Source: Lamellibrachia luymesi (lineage: Eukaryota; Annelida; Polychaeta; Sabellida; Siboglinidae). From it: DNA of 64,000 nt. The position numbers and the translations under genes are program-made. Positions 34,701 to 46,700 of the stretch are shown piece after piece. The notes under the pieces were generated by a model. That model ran no database searches. It saw nothing but the letters and a program-made list of their open reading frames with translations, and was not told the DNA's origin. How positions within the stretch are numbered: position 1 is the first letter of the stretch; each line of letters begins with the position of its first letter. The stretch is taken from assembly GCA_009193005.1 (NCBI GenBank), contig SDWI01000221.1:412949-476948 (forward strand), read 5' to 3'.

Positions 34701-37700
34701 GTTTGCTATTCTGCATATTACATATATTGAGATACCTCAATGTGTCTGTCACTTTGTATGTGTCTGTCACCTTGTATGTGTCTGTCACCTTGTGTGTGTC
34801 TGTCACCTTGTGTGTGTCTGTCACCTTGTGTGTGTCTGTCACCTTGTATGTGTCTGTCACCAGATGACGACACTTTTCAGTTGTTCCACACAACATAATA
34901 ATTATGGATCCTGCTGACTTAATGAGGGGTGTGCGCTAATTAGGGCGCGCTTAATAGATCGAATACGGTATCTGATTATATAATAACAAGTGTTCTCTGT
35001 ACACAATCTCCCATATACTACCTCTAATTCTACATCTGTCTCTCTAGGAGTGTCATGTCAGTGGTCACGTACCTGAGACAAATATCTTGTGTGACGTCAT
35101 GAAGACGGAAGAGAACAAACAGGTGAAGAAAGACAATGACACCAGTGTCACTACAACACCAATTGTCACCAGGAATGACAACCACGAATGTTGGAAGCAG
35201 TTGATATATGACAAACATGTGACAGATGTGTCTAGCGCAGAAGGTTGCGGTGAGCTGGAGGGATGTTTGACTGATGATCTGTTGCATTCTGGGACAGCCA
35301 ACATAATTCAGTCACTCGGTGTAGAAACTGCTCAGTCAGGACTTGACTCACAGAACATTTCTATTTTGAATAATACATCAGGTACTAAAACACAATCGGC
35401 TGGTTCAAAACAAAAATCTGTGAACATGTTGCAGCATGATGGAAGTTCCCACGGTGCTATGACAAACCTGCCCTCTAGTAAGGAAGAAAAATGGGATACC
35501 TCCTTCATTTCCCCCACTCAACCGGTGTCTGTCAGGGAGGCACTGTCTATTTTTGACACACCCCCTTCTTGTGCGACCCTAAAGAAAAATGTTCCACGTA
35601 GGTCAAGGAGACACCACAAGAAGGCATCACAAGCATCACCCAATACCGACAGATTAAACGTCATGCAAGACGGTGACAGTCCTCGGCTGTTGTTGGACAA
35701 TGAAACAGTCAGTAATGGCCGATGCAGAGATCTGTGTAAACATAACAGTGTGGGTGCCACAGACAGTCAGGGAAAGACATTCACTGTTCCAGAATCTGGA
35801 ACAGAGTTCTGCAGCAACCTAGAGAGCAGACCTTTAGGATCAGAACATTTGCAGCTGAACACAAAGATAGTTAGTCCTGATAAAAACGATGAGGATGTTT
35901 GCCAATCTGAGTCCAAGACTTGCAGAAGTTCTGCCCAGTTACAAGTGGCAGCCGTAGGGTGTTTGGAATCAGTGTGCTGTGGTGACAATGACAAGATTGG
36001 TTTGTCAGAACAAGAGTGTAATCTGGAAATACCGTTTGAGACATCAGCAAGGAACGGTAGACTGTCGCAATTGTCTAGTGGCGACGATGGATTCACACAG
36101 ATCTCGCAGACGACGCTATCGGCAGCATATGAGGTTGTCGATAATCTCGCCACTGGATTTGATTGTCCAAGACTGACACTTCCACACAAGGGCACCACTT
36201 CACCATCCGACACAATGTGTGGCATGAAAAGGCGAATTTGTGTGAAGGAAAAAGACAATGCTTGTGACATTATTGCAGCTTCAAAGCTGTCCCCCGTTGT
36301 GGAATCAGTGTGCCATAATACAGAAACAAACAAGTGTTGGGCATCTAGTGCTGCCAATGAGACGTGTAGTGCTACCAGAGACAAAGTGTGTAGTGCAGCT
36401 CATAAGATGTGTTATGTCAGTGGCAGTAAGATGTGTAGTGCTATCAATCAAGTGTATGGTGAAAGTGAGAGGGAAATGTGTAGTGCTCAGAAAAAAGAAC
36501 ACAGTGTAGCCAGCAGCAAGTCATATAGTGCTATCATCATGCCATGTGGTGATATGAACAGAGTGCGTAATGCACCATGCAGCAACAGACATAGTTGCAC
36601 CAACACACAGTGTGTTAACACAGATGTGAAGGTGTGTAGTGCAGGGACCAACAAGTTGCCAGAGATTGGACAGGTGAAATGTGACAGTGATGTGGAGACA
36701 GACAGAATTGCCCTGAACGAAGACATTGCATTCACTCAGATTTCGCCTTCAATGTTGAATGCAATGCTACACGTCACAGACTCTATGTCACAAGACCCAT
36801 ATTCTGTGATTACAGACAAAGCTGACATCGATCTCCATGTGAATAAATCTCAGTCTGACCCACTTTGTTCTGATTGGTTAGGATGTAGATCACACAACTC
36901 TCCATCTGAAATTGCCTACAAACATTCTAGCATTGAGAATGTATGTAAGACCAAGAATAATCCCCCTGGCAGGGTACATGAAAAAACCTTTTCAAAGGAG
37001 AGCCCCAATAGTCAGACATTAACTAATGGTGGGTGCAATGGAGGACAGTCACACGTTGCTAAGCAACCAGAGTCGCTATCCATCAAGTCAAAGACGCTGT
37101 CTTTGGGCAGTCGAAAGTCCAAGAGGTTTTCCTATCCGTCTGTGAAGCAGATCTCCAGCATGTGTCCTCAGAGAGTGTTCAACTTGCAAAGAAACACTGT
37201 GGAACAGATTGAAGAGAAATCTTCTGGCACAACTCAACTAAATATGTCTGATCGGTCATGTTACAGTGCGTCCATCATCTCAATGAACATAGCATCAAGG
37301 GACTGTGATAAGGGTAGGTGTCTTGATCAGGTAATTTGGCTCATGCGTTAAACATTTTTGCACGTGTCCTCATACTATGAAACTGAATAAATCTGATAAA
37401 TTTATGATTATTTTATTGAATAAGAAGTTGTTGTTTTTTGAGCTACAAGATCAGATACGTCTACATCAACAGCTTCAAATTTTTTTTCGATTGCCACCAA
37501 AAGTGACACCCTCCAGATGGCAAGGAAGTCACATGGCTTGTTGAGATTGTCTGCCTGTCTGTTCAAATTGCTTTTCATGACATTATCTAGGTCTTTAATT
37601 ATTATCCATATACTTTGCTGTATAATTATTTTTTGTGTTGAATTTGCAATGACAGTTAATAGGTAAGTTGACACCAAATAGTATATGACAACCAATAACT

Positions 37701-40700
37701 TTGTTGATTTTCGTCTGTGGGTGAACCCCATTCTACCTAATTCTACACCATTCTACCTAATTCTACAACATTCTACACCATTCTACCTAATTATACACAT
37801 TCTACAACATTATCTTTATTTCACCTACTGCATTATGCAAGTACTGGGCTCAGAGTCCTCAGGAAGACAATATCAGTCCAGGTTACTGCACAATAAACTG
37901 TTTCTCTCAGTGACATTTAAATACTCTGACCATTGCCGTGTCCATGTCTGTCATTAACTGTTGTAGGATTGGCCGAGACTGAGACAAGGGAGAAGACTGC
38001 AGCTGATGATGCTCCCGCTAGGACGCCAAACGGGGGAGAGACAGTGAAGGAGAAAAGGAAGGGGGAGACAAATCCCAGTTGTCTTCCTGACATCAAGACA
38101 ACAGAAATGGGACTGAAATCAAAACAGGAAGGGGAGAATTCATCGATGGGAAAGGATGCAGGGCAAAGTTTCCTGCAGAGAAGAGATGGAAAGCCATGCT
38201 TGCGGTTGACATCAGGAACACATCCACAATCAGGAAACAAACACAGTTTCACAGGTTTTGCAACGGCTTCGAACAAGGCTGTGTCAGTCTCCATAACCGC
38301 ACTGGAGACGTCCCAGAAACTTGTTGCTGAATGCAACAGGGATGATGTCTGTTGCCATAGGAACACGGTTTCCGATGCCAAATCGATGCCATCAGACAAG
38401 ATGCATCATGGGGGTTGCGCCAACACCAGACCAAGGTGCGGATTATCTGGACAAAATGCTGTCACTTTAGATCAGATCCTGCCTAGAAAAATATCACTTG
38501 ATCGTGTAGGCTTTCAGACGGCTTCAGCTAAGCCTATTCAAGTTTCTGATAACTCCTTGAAGAAGGCATATTCGTTGGTGGTCTGCAATGATAGTTTCTC
38601 CATTGAAACTTCCAAGAAAGGTCTCCAGATAACTTCCAAGAAACTGAGAACTACAAACAGCACTACTAATGGCACATATACATCAACTTTTAATGATGCT
38701 ACTGGTGTTGATTGTGGAGCAATGTCTGATGTGATTATAGAATCCAAATCATGTATTGAGCAGAACCTAGATGAAGATCACACAGTTTCCTCTATGGCTT
38801 CAGGAACAGTTCTGGCCGTTTGTGAAACTGCAGCAACAACAGATGTGAAAAATGTAGGTTTTCAGACGGCTTCAAATAAACAGATCAGTGTTTCAGATAG
38901 AGCTTTAGCTGTTGCAGAGAAGCTCATGGAAAAGGACAGTGTTGTGTGCGGTGGCAACATGAACTTATTTGTGAAGTGTGATCAAAACTTGGTCGTGAAT
39001 AATAAAGACATCTGTAGTGGTGTCACAAGTGAGCAAAAAGCATCCAACAGGAGCGAAATGACCAAATGTGATAGCATCAGCTTAAGGCCAGTGACAGACA
39101 GAGATATGACGGCTTCAGGAGTCGACACAGTTTCTACATCAGTGGACACTGTCAATGTCAAACAAAAGGTTGAATTTGAAAGTGAAGTTATCCCAGTAAC
39201 TGTGACAAGGAGCCCACCATGTGTCACCACAAGGAGCCCACCATGTGTCAACACAAGGAGCCCACCATGTGTCACCACAAGGAGCCCACCATGTGTCACC
39301 ACAAGGAGCCCACCATGTGTCACTGCAAGGAGCCCACCATGTGTCACTGCAAGGAGCCCACCATGTGTCACCGCAAGGAGTCCACCATGTGTCACCACAA
39401 GGAGCCCACCATGTGTCAACACAAGGAGTCCACCATGTGTCACCACAAGGAGCCCACAATGTTTCACCGCAAGGAGCCCACCATGTGTCAACACAAAGAG
39501 CCCACCATGTGTCACCACAAGGCCCATGGGCTTCCAGTGTGCCAGTGGAAAGGCCATTGATGTGAAAGAAGAGAGTTTGAGAAAGGCTGTCAAATTGATG
39601 AACACTATTGGAGAGAATGAATCTTTTCTGGTTGAAAACAACAGTCGCAGAAACAAATGTGGTGTAGATGTAACACAAATGGATGTGTCTACAGGGACTG
39701 GAGACTTCGCAGGATTCTGCTGTGCAAGTGGAAAAGAAATTAGTTTGAAAGAAGAAAGCATTAGAAAAACAAAAGAATTAGTAGGCAGTGATGAAGTACA
39801 GAACCTCATGACTGGTGAAATTGGTGAACACTGTACATTCAAGTTTGTTGGGGTGCCAAGGACAGAAGATGCACCTGCCAGTGGAGCAGCCTTCACTGGG
39901 TTCCAGTGTGCTAGTGGAAAGGAAATTCACTTGAAAGAACAGAGCATTGAAAGAGCTAAGAAATTAATGAATGTCATTGAAGAACAGTTTGTTGAAGAAA
40001 ATGGTTCTGGAGGTACAGATAAGAATCTTCAAAGTTTCCTTGTAATTGGTAATAACTGTGTAGATTTAAAGGAAGCCAAGCCATATATTACTGGATGCGT
40101 ACCCACGGTGGTTGATGGTGGTGATTGCTGTGATGGTGTCACCTGTCATGTAGCAAAGATGTTGCCACACAGTGTGTCAGCCACAATGCAAGTGAACCTG
40201 TGCGGCTCAACTGAAACTAAAGACTACAGCCATTTACCGAAAGGCTTCCGGCCATTCAAAGCACCTAGAATGGTTGCTAAGAAACCATTGTTACAACGCA
40301 ATAACCCGGATACAGTGTCTGATGAATTATTCAATGCAGAGCAGGCAAAAATGGATGCCATCAAGACACCTGGGGTAGCTAAAGAACAGCAGGATGCAGA
40401 CAATTTAGAAGTAGCAAGGATAGACATATCTGCAGATGTCCCAAGGAAGTTTTCGGTTGCTCCTCGGAAACCGACTGAAAAGAAAGAAACCGAGGCACGT
40501 TTCTTGAAAGAACAGCCATCTATGTCAGCACATGATTTTGATGACGAAGGCTTTGATGACCTCACCTACACGCAGATATCTGAAATCACCGATCTGACAG
40601 TCGTATGTCTTCAACATCAGCATGAGTTTGATGATGGGTCATTTAGTCAAGCCCCCTGCCCTCTCAAACACAACACATCTGAGCTAGCAATGAAGGTTAA

Positions 40701-43700
40701 AGGGAATACACTCGGTGTTATTAATGAGGAAAACTTTTTGGGAGACACCAGCAGTGGTAGGAAAGAGGGCAGAGGGGAAACAGAAATTGGTCTGGGTGCG
40801 GAAAGAGCCAGGTTACAGGAGGATGTGACAAGTGATGATCACTGTGACAATATGTGTGACAATGAGTGTGACAAGGGGATCACCCTCACGGCAGACCAAG
40901 CTAATAAAGCACAAATCGCTGAGGAGGAAATGTCCATTAGGGAATCATCCCAGGGAAGAGTGTTGGGTGCCCCTTCTGCACGGCCTGGGAAGACAGCTGG
41001 TGTGAGGGGGAAGGCAGTGGGAAGGTCGGAGAACTTCTTGGCTGATATCTCCCAGCTGAGTGAGTGGGACGGAGATAATGGAGACAGTCCTAATAATGAT
41101 CCTCATGTTGTCTCCCTTAGTCGACCAGATACAGCCGTGGAAGATTCACCATTGGACACTTATGATGACAGACCAAGCTCAGTGGCACCAACAGTTGGGG
41201 AGCCATCTGTTATATCATATATTGGCCGTACTGGTTCAAGTACACATCAGGGACACATCGCCATGTCTGTGAGTTCTGCTGATGACAATAGTGGACATGC
41301 TTCTGCAGAAGTTGACCACAGAGAAATGCAGCCGAGCATTTTTGACTTGAGGACAAGTTCTCAAGATGGCGCAACACCGTTCATAGGTTTTCAGACGGCT
41401 CGAGGCGGTGTTGTCAAGGTGTCTGACAAAGCTCTCGTGGAAGCAAAGCGGCTGCTAGAGGACACAGTGGGAGTTGCTGCATCCCTGTTTGGGAGACAAG
41501 GTGATGAGGATATGTTGGTCAAACAGAATAAGTCGACTGTGGTGGCTCAGTCACATGGGGGTGTGACTGTAGCTGAGTCGCATGCAACTGGAAGAGTTAT
41601 GGAGCGTAATGTTTGTGGGACTGAAACGTGTGAAACAACATTCAATGAATCTGCTCTCAGCAAGATTAGTGCCACTGAATTGCACCAATCAGAAAGAGAA
41701 ACCACAAACAAATTCCGGGAAAATGATCAGTTTGAGGCGAAATGCTCACTCAAAGATGGCGGAAAGTCAGAGAGAAATTCAGCACAGGAAGTAGATGGAA
41801 CAGTGTGTAATTCTGATGAGTTTCAAGATTGTGCACAACTTGAAGGTGAACAGTCGGCCGGTGAGTTGCCAGAACAGGAGAGTGATCGACAAAGAGGAAC
41901 AGCATCAGGGTTTAGGCAAATCACTGCTGAACGTGGAGGATCACAGATTAGAAATGACAGGTTTATGAAGGTATTGCCATCACTGAATCAGACATTGACA
42001 GATTCCCTTGGTGCAAAGTTACCAGGTTTCAGCACAACTGCTGGACACAAGGTGGAGGTGTCAGAGGAAGCGTTAAGGGAGTCTCGGAAAATATTTGACA
42101 ATGCCAGCTCTGTAGAATGCCAGAAGAGGAAATTCTTTGAAGATGACCAACAGTTGGTTAACGTTTTGTCAGTTGCTACAAATGAAAAGTTCCAAGGTTT
42201 CTGTACAGCTGGTGGGAAGAAGGTTGTTGTCTCAGAAAGAGCACTGAAAGAAGCTAAGAATATGTTTGACAACAATTGTATCACCTGCAATAACAGCAAG
42301 TTAACAACAGAAAGGCCAGAGTCATCGCAATCTGAACATCCACATGACTTAGAAGGTATTGCAGCCTTCAAGAGTGTTGCAGGCAAATCAATACCTGTGT
42401 CAGACAAAGTCTTGAAAGAATCCAGGAAGATTTGTTATGATGGTGATGTTAATTCCAAAAGGTCAGAGAATGCCAAATTGCCGGGGCCTTCATCACCAAA
42501 CATACATAGTACAAATTGTGCAGGTTTCACCACTGCCAGAGGGAGTGAGGGTTCTATGTCAGAGGAAGCTTTGGAGGAAGCCATGAAGATTATTGATGAT
42601 AGTGAGTTCAACTCCAAGGATTCTATGGGGGAGAAGGCATCGACACCTGGCCAGTCAATGAATGTAGGAGATGAACACTTTACAGGCTTCAGCACAGCCA
42701 GAGGGAACAAGGTGTCAGTATCAGGTAAAGCCTTGAAGGAATCTAGGAAGATTTTTGATGATTGTGAGACTACGGGTAATTCGAAAGACTCTGCACAGAA
42801 AGATACACCAACAACTGTATCGATGCTAAACACAAGAGATGGACACTTTACAGGCTTCAGCACAGCCAGAGGGAACAAGGTGTCAGTATCAGACAAAGCC
42901 TTGAAGAAATCCAGGAAGATGTTTAACGATGATGAGCAATCCTTCAGCGACTCTGGGTCAAAGATTACAACATCGCCTGGTCAGTCACCAAACTCTCGAG
43001 GTACACATTTCACTGGTTTTGCCACTGCAAGAGGAAGTAAGGTGTTGGTGTCGGAGAAAGCACTGAAAGAATCCAGGAAGATTTTTGACGACTGTGAACA
43101 TTCCTTCATAGACTCAAAGAGTACAACGTTGCCTGGTGAGTCACTAAAAGCAGGAGCTACACATATCACTGGTTTTGCTACTGCCAGAGGCAACAAAGTG
43201 TCAGTATCGGATAAAGCGCTGAAGGAATCCAAGAAGATGTTTGTTGAGCGTGAGAATCCTCTCACAGGTGCATATCGACCTGCACAAGGGAACTCGGAGG
43301 TCGCTGGGGATGTTGTGTGTCAACATATCACAACAAAGAAACACACTGACCAACATATAGGTTCCGGCAAGGTAATTCATCACAGACAAATCTTGATGGA
43401 TCCAACTGAGGGAACACTGAAAAAGTCTGAAGTGAGCTCACCATTCCACACTGCACGTGGTGGTAAAGTGGTCGTATCAGATGCTTCCTTGGCTAGGGCA
43501 CGAAGTGTGTTGGAAGATGGAGAAGGCCGGGGAATTGTTAGGCAACATTCAGGGTTTCTCTTGGGAAAAGATGCTGATATCGCCGAGTCAGACACCCATC
43601 TGATGGTTCACGAAGTGAAAGGAGGTGACGTCAGCTTGGGTGGAAAAACACACCCTTTGGCACAAGTTCTAGTGATTGACAGCAACAAACATATGAGTGA

Positions 43701-46700
43701 CCAACAGCGCCATTGTCAGGACAGTAGCAGCGGGGACACTGGGAGAGACGACATCATTGTTTCTTCTGCGGTGTCAGAGTCAGATGTGAAGACATCGCTG
43801 GCAGATGTTGCAGAAGATGGTGGACCTGAGTCGTGTTCCAGAAGGTGGCAGCACCATACATCGACCCCAGTGATCAGTGACCGTGACACAAATCGGAAGA
43901 CAGCAAGTTTTGGTAAGATGTTTTGATTGGAACGGACGAGGGCTTGGATAGATATGTGTGTCTTCTGTCCATGTAATGTCTCATTATTGCACACAGTATG
44001 CTATGTCTGTACTGTAATGCATGATTGCCACTTGTGTGCATTGAAAGTTTATTTGATGTACAACTAAAATCCAATTATATCGCTCACAGTTTCATCAGTA
44101 GCTACAATGGCTTGTGACACAGACTACAGATATTGTCTGGGATGTCCACCAGTGGCTGGTGTAGGCAGAAAGCACCGATGATACAAGGATGTCCTTAATA
44201 ATAATTGGCTGTTTACTGCACACTGTAGCTGAAATTAGAAAGTCGCTTGATTGTTAAGAATTAAACATAAACATTACTTAACTTTGTTAATTTTGAATTT
44301 AGTTTTAAGTATACTGTTTATTACAAAATTTTTAGGCAAAGGTGAAGGAACGAGTTCTCTGAGACATCTCCCACAATGGCTGTCACCAATCACCTCAAGT
44401 CCTGGGGGTAAGTACATCTCCCACGATGGCTGTCACCAATCACCTCAAGTCCTGGAGGTAAGTACGTCTCCCACGATGGCTGTCACCAATCACCTCAAGT
44501 CCCGGAGGTAAGTACGTCTCCCACGATGGCTGTCACCAATCACCTCAAGTCCCGGAGGTAAGTACGTCTCCCACGATGGCTGTCACCAATCACCTCAAGT
44601 CCCGGAGGTAAGTACGTCTCCCACGATGGCTGTCACCAATCACCTCAAGTCCCGGAGGTAAGTACGTCTCCCACGATGGCTGTCACCAATCACCTCAAGT
44701 CCCGGAGGTAAGTACGTCTCCCACGATGGCTGTCACCAATCACCTCAAGTCCCGGAGGTAAGTACGTCTCCCACGATGGCTGTCACCAATCACCTCAAGT
44801 CCCGGAGGTAAGTACGTCTCCCACGATGGCTGTCACCAATCACCTCAAGTCCCGGAGGTAAGTACGTCTCCCACGATGGCTGTCACCAATCACCTCAAGT
44901 CCCGGAGGTAAGTACGTCTCCCACGATGGCTGTCACCAATCACCTCAAGTCCCGGAGGTAAGTACGTCTCCCACGATGGCTGTCACCAATCACCTCAAGT
45001 CCCGGAGGTAAGTACGTCTCCCACGATGGCTGTCACCAATCACCTCAAGTCCCGGAGGTAAGTACGTCTCCCACGATGGCTGTCACCAATCACCTCAAGT
45101 CCCGGAGGTAAGTACGTCTCCCACGATGGCTGTCACCAATCACCTCAAGTCCCGGAGGTAAGTACGTCTCCCACGATGGCTGTCACCAATCACCTCAAGT
45201 CCCGGAGGTAAGTACGTCTCCCACGATGGCTGTCACCAATCACCTCAAGTCCCGGAGGTAAGTACGTCTCCCACGATGGCTGTCACCAATCACCTCAAGT
45301 CCCGGAGGTAAGTACGTCTCCCACGATGGCTGTCACCAATCACCTCAAGTCCCGGAGGTAAGTACGTCTCCCACGATGGCTGTCACCAATCACCTCAAGT
45401 CCCGGAGGTAAGTACGTCTCCCACGATGGCTGTCACCAATCACCTCAAGTCCCGGAGGTAAGTACGTCTCCCACGATGGCTGTCACCAATCACCTCAAGT
45501 CCTGGAGGTAAGTACGTCTCCCACGATGGCTGTCACCAATCACCTCAAGTCCCTGAGGTAAGTACGTCTCCCACGATGGCTGTCACCAATCACCTCAAGT
45601 CCCGGGGGTAAGTACGTCTCCCACGATGGCTGTCACCAATCACCTCAAGTCCCGGAGGTAAGTACGTCTCCCACGATGGCTGTCACCAATCACCTCATTT
45701 GCCGTCATGTTTGCAGATGACACAGGCATCTTTATTCAAGGCAACAATATTCATGAAATGGAAAATGAACTGAACTCTGAAATAAAAAACTATCTCTAAA
45801 ATGAATAAACGTTCTTTGAATGTACAGAAAACACACACAATGACCTTTAGTAATACGTACAGTATAAGAGAGGAATAACAACATTTATGTAGATGGCATA
45901 AAAATTTACACTGTAAACAAGATAAAGTTTTTGGATCTACTTATAAATAACAAATTGAACTGGAGCGACCACATTAAATATGTATCAAATAAAATTTCCA
46001 AGAACAGTGGTATTATAAAAAGGTGACCAACAAATTAGATAAAACATTGTTAAATCTATATTATATGTTTATCTACCCATATATTACATACTGTAATATT
46101 GTTTGGGGAAGGGCCCCGAATATATACATATCCAAGATTTATATACTCCAAAAAAGATTTTTGCGTATAATTGGTGATCTAGGATATACTGAACGTATGC
46201 AGCCCTTATTTATCTCTTATCAGATAATGAATATTTATGAGATAAATAAATACTTATGTTGTATCCTAATGTTCAAACATAATAGGGGTATACTGCCAGA
46301 TATATTTAATGATGTGTTTGTCCTGCAAATATCCACACATATATATATAACGCAAGGCAGGAAGTAGCATAAAATACCACACTGCAAAACTAATTTCAGA
46401 CAATTGGACCTAAAATCTGGAATACTTTTATTACAAATAAATATCTACAATATTGTACATCTATTCATATCTTTAAAAAGGATCAAATGTTTACTCTTGC
46501 ACAATTAGTAAACAAATAGTAGTTCTGCTTTGAATGTATTTTATGTTATGATGCACATTTGCTGTATAACTCTCATCAATTAATTTAATATTCTAGTAAC
46601 ATGTGCATCAAATATTTATTTTTGTTTTGTTACGGTATGCTTATAATGCACCACTAAAGAATTAGTTAGTATGTGAAAATTATATTTGCTCTTTTGCTTA

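Noticed and set aside
38982..39896. 304-codon minus-strand frame opposite exon 11
   Set aside because: Shadow of the RSPPCVTT minisatellite and BRC coding sequence.
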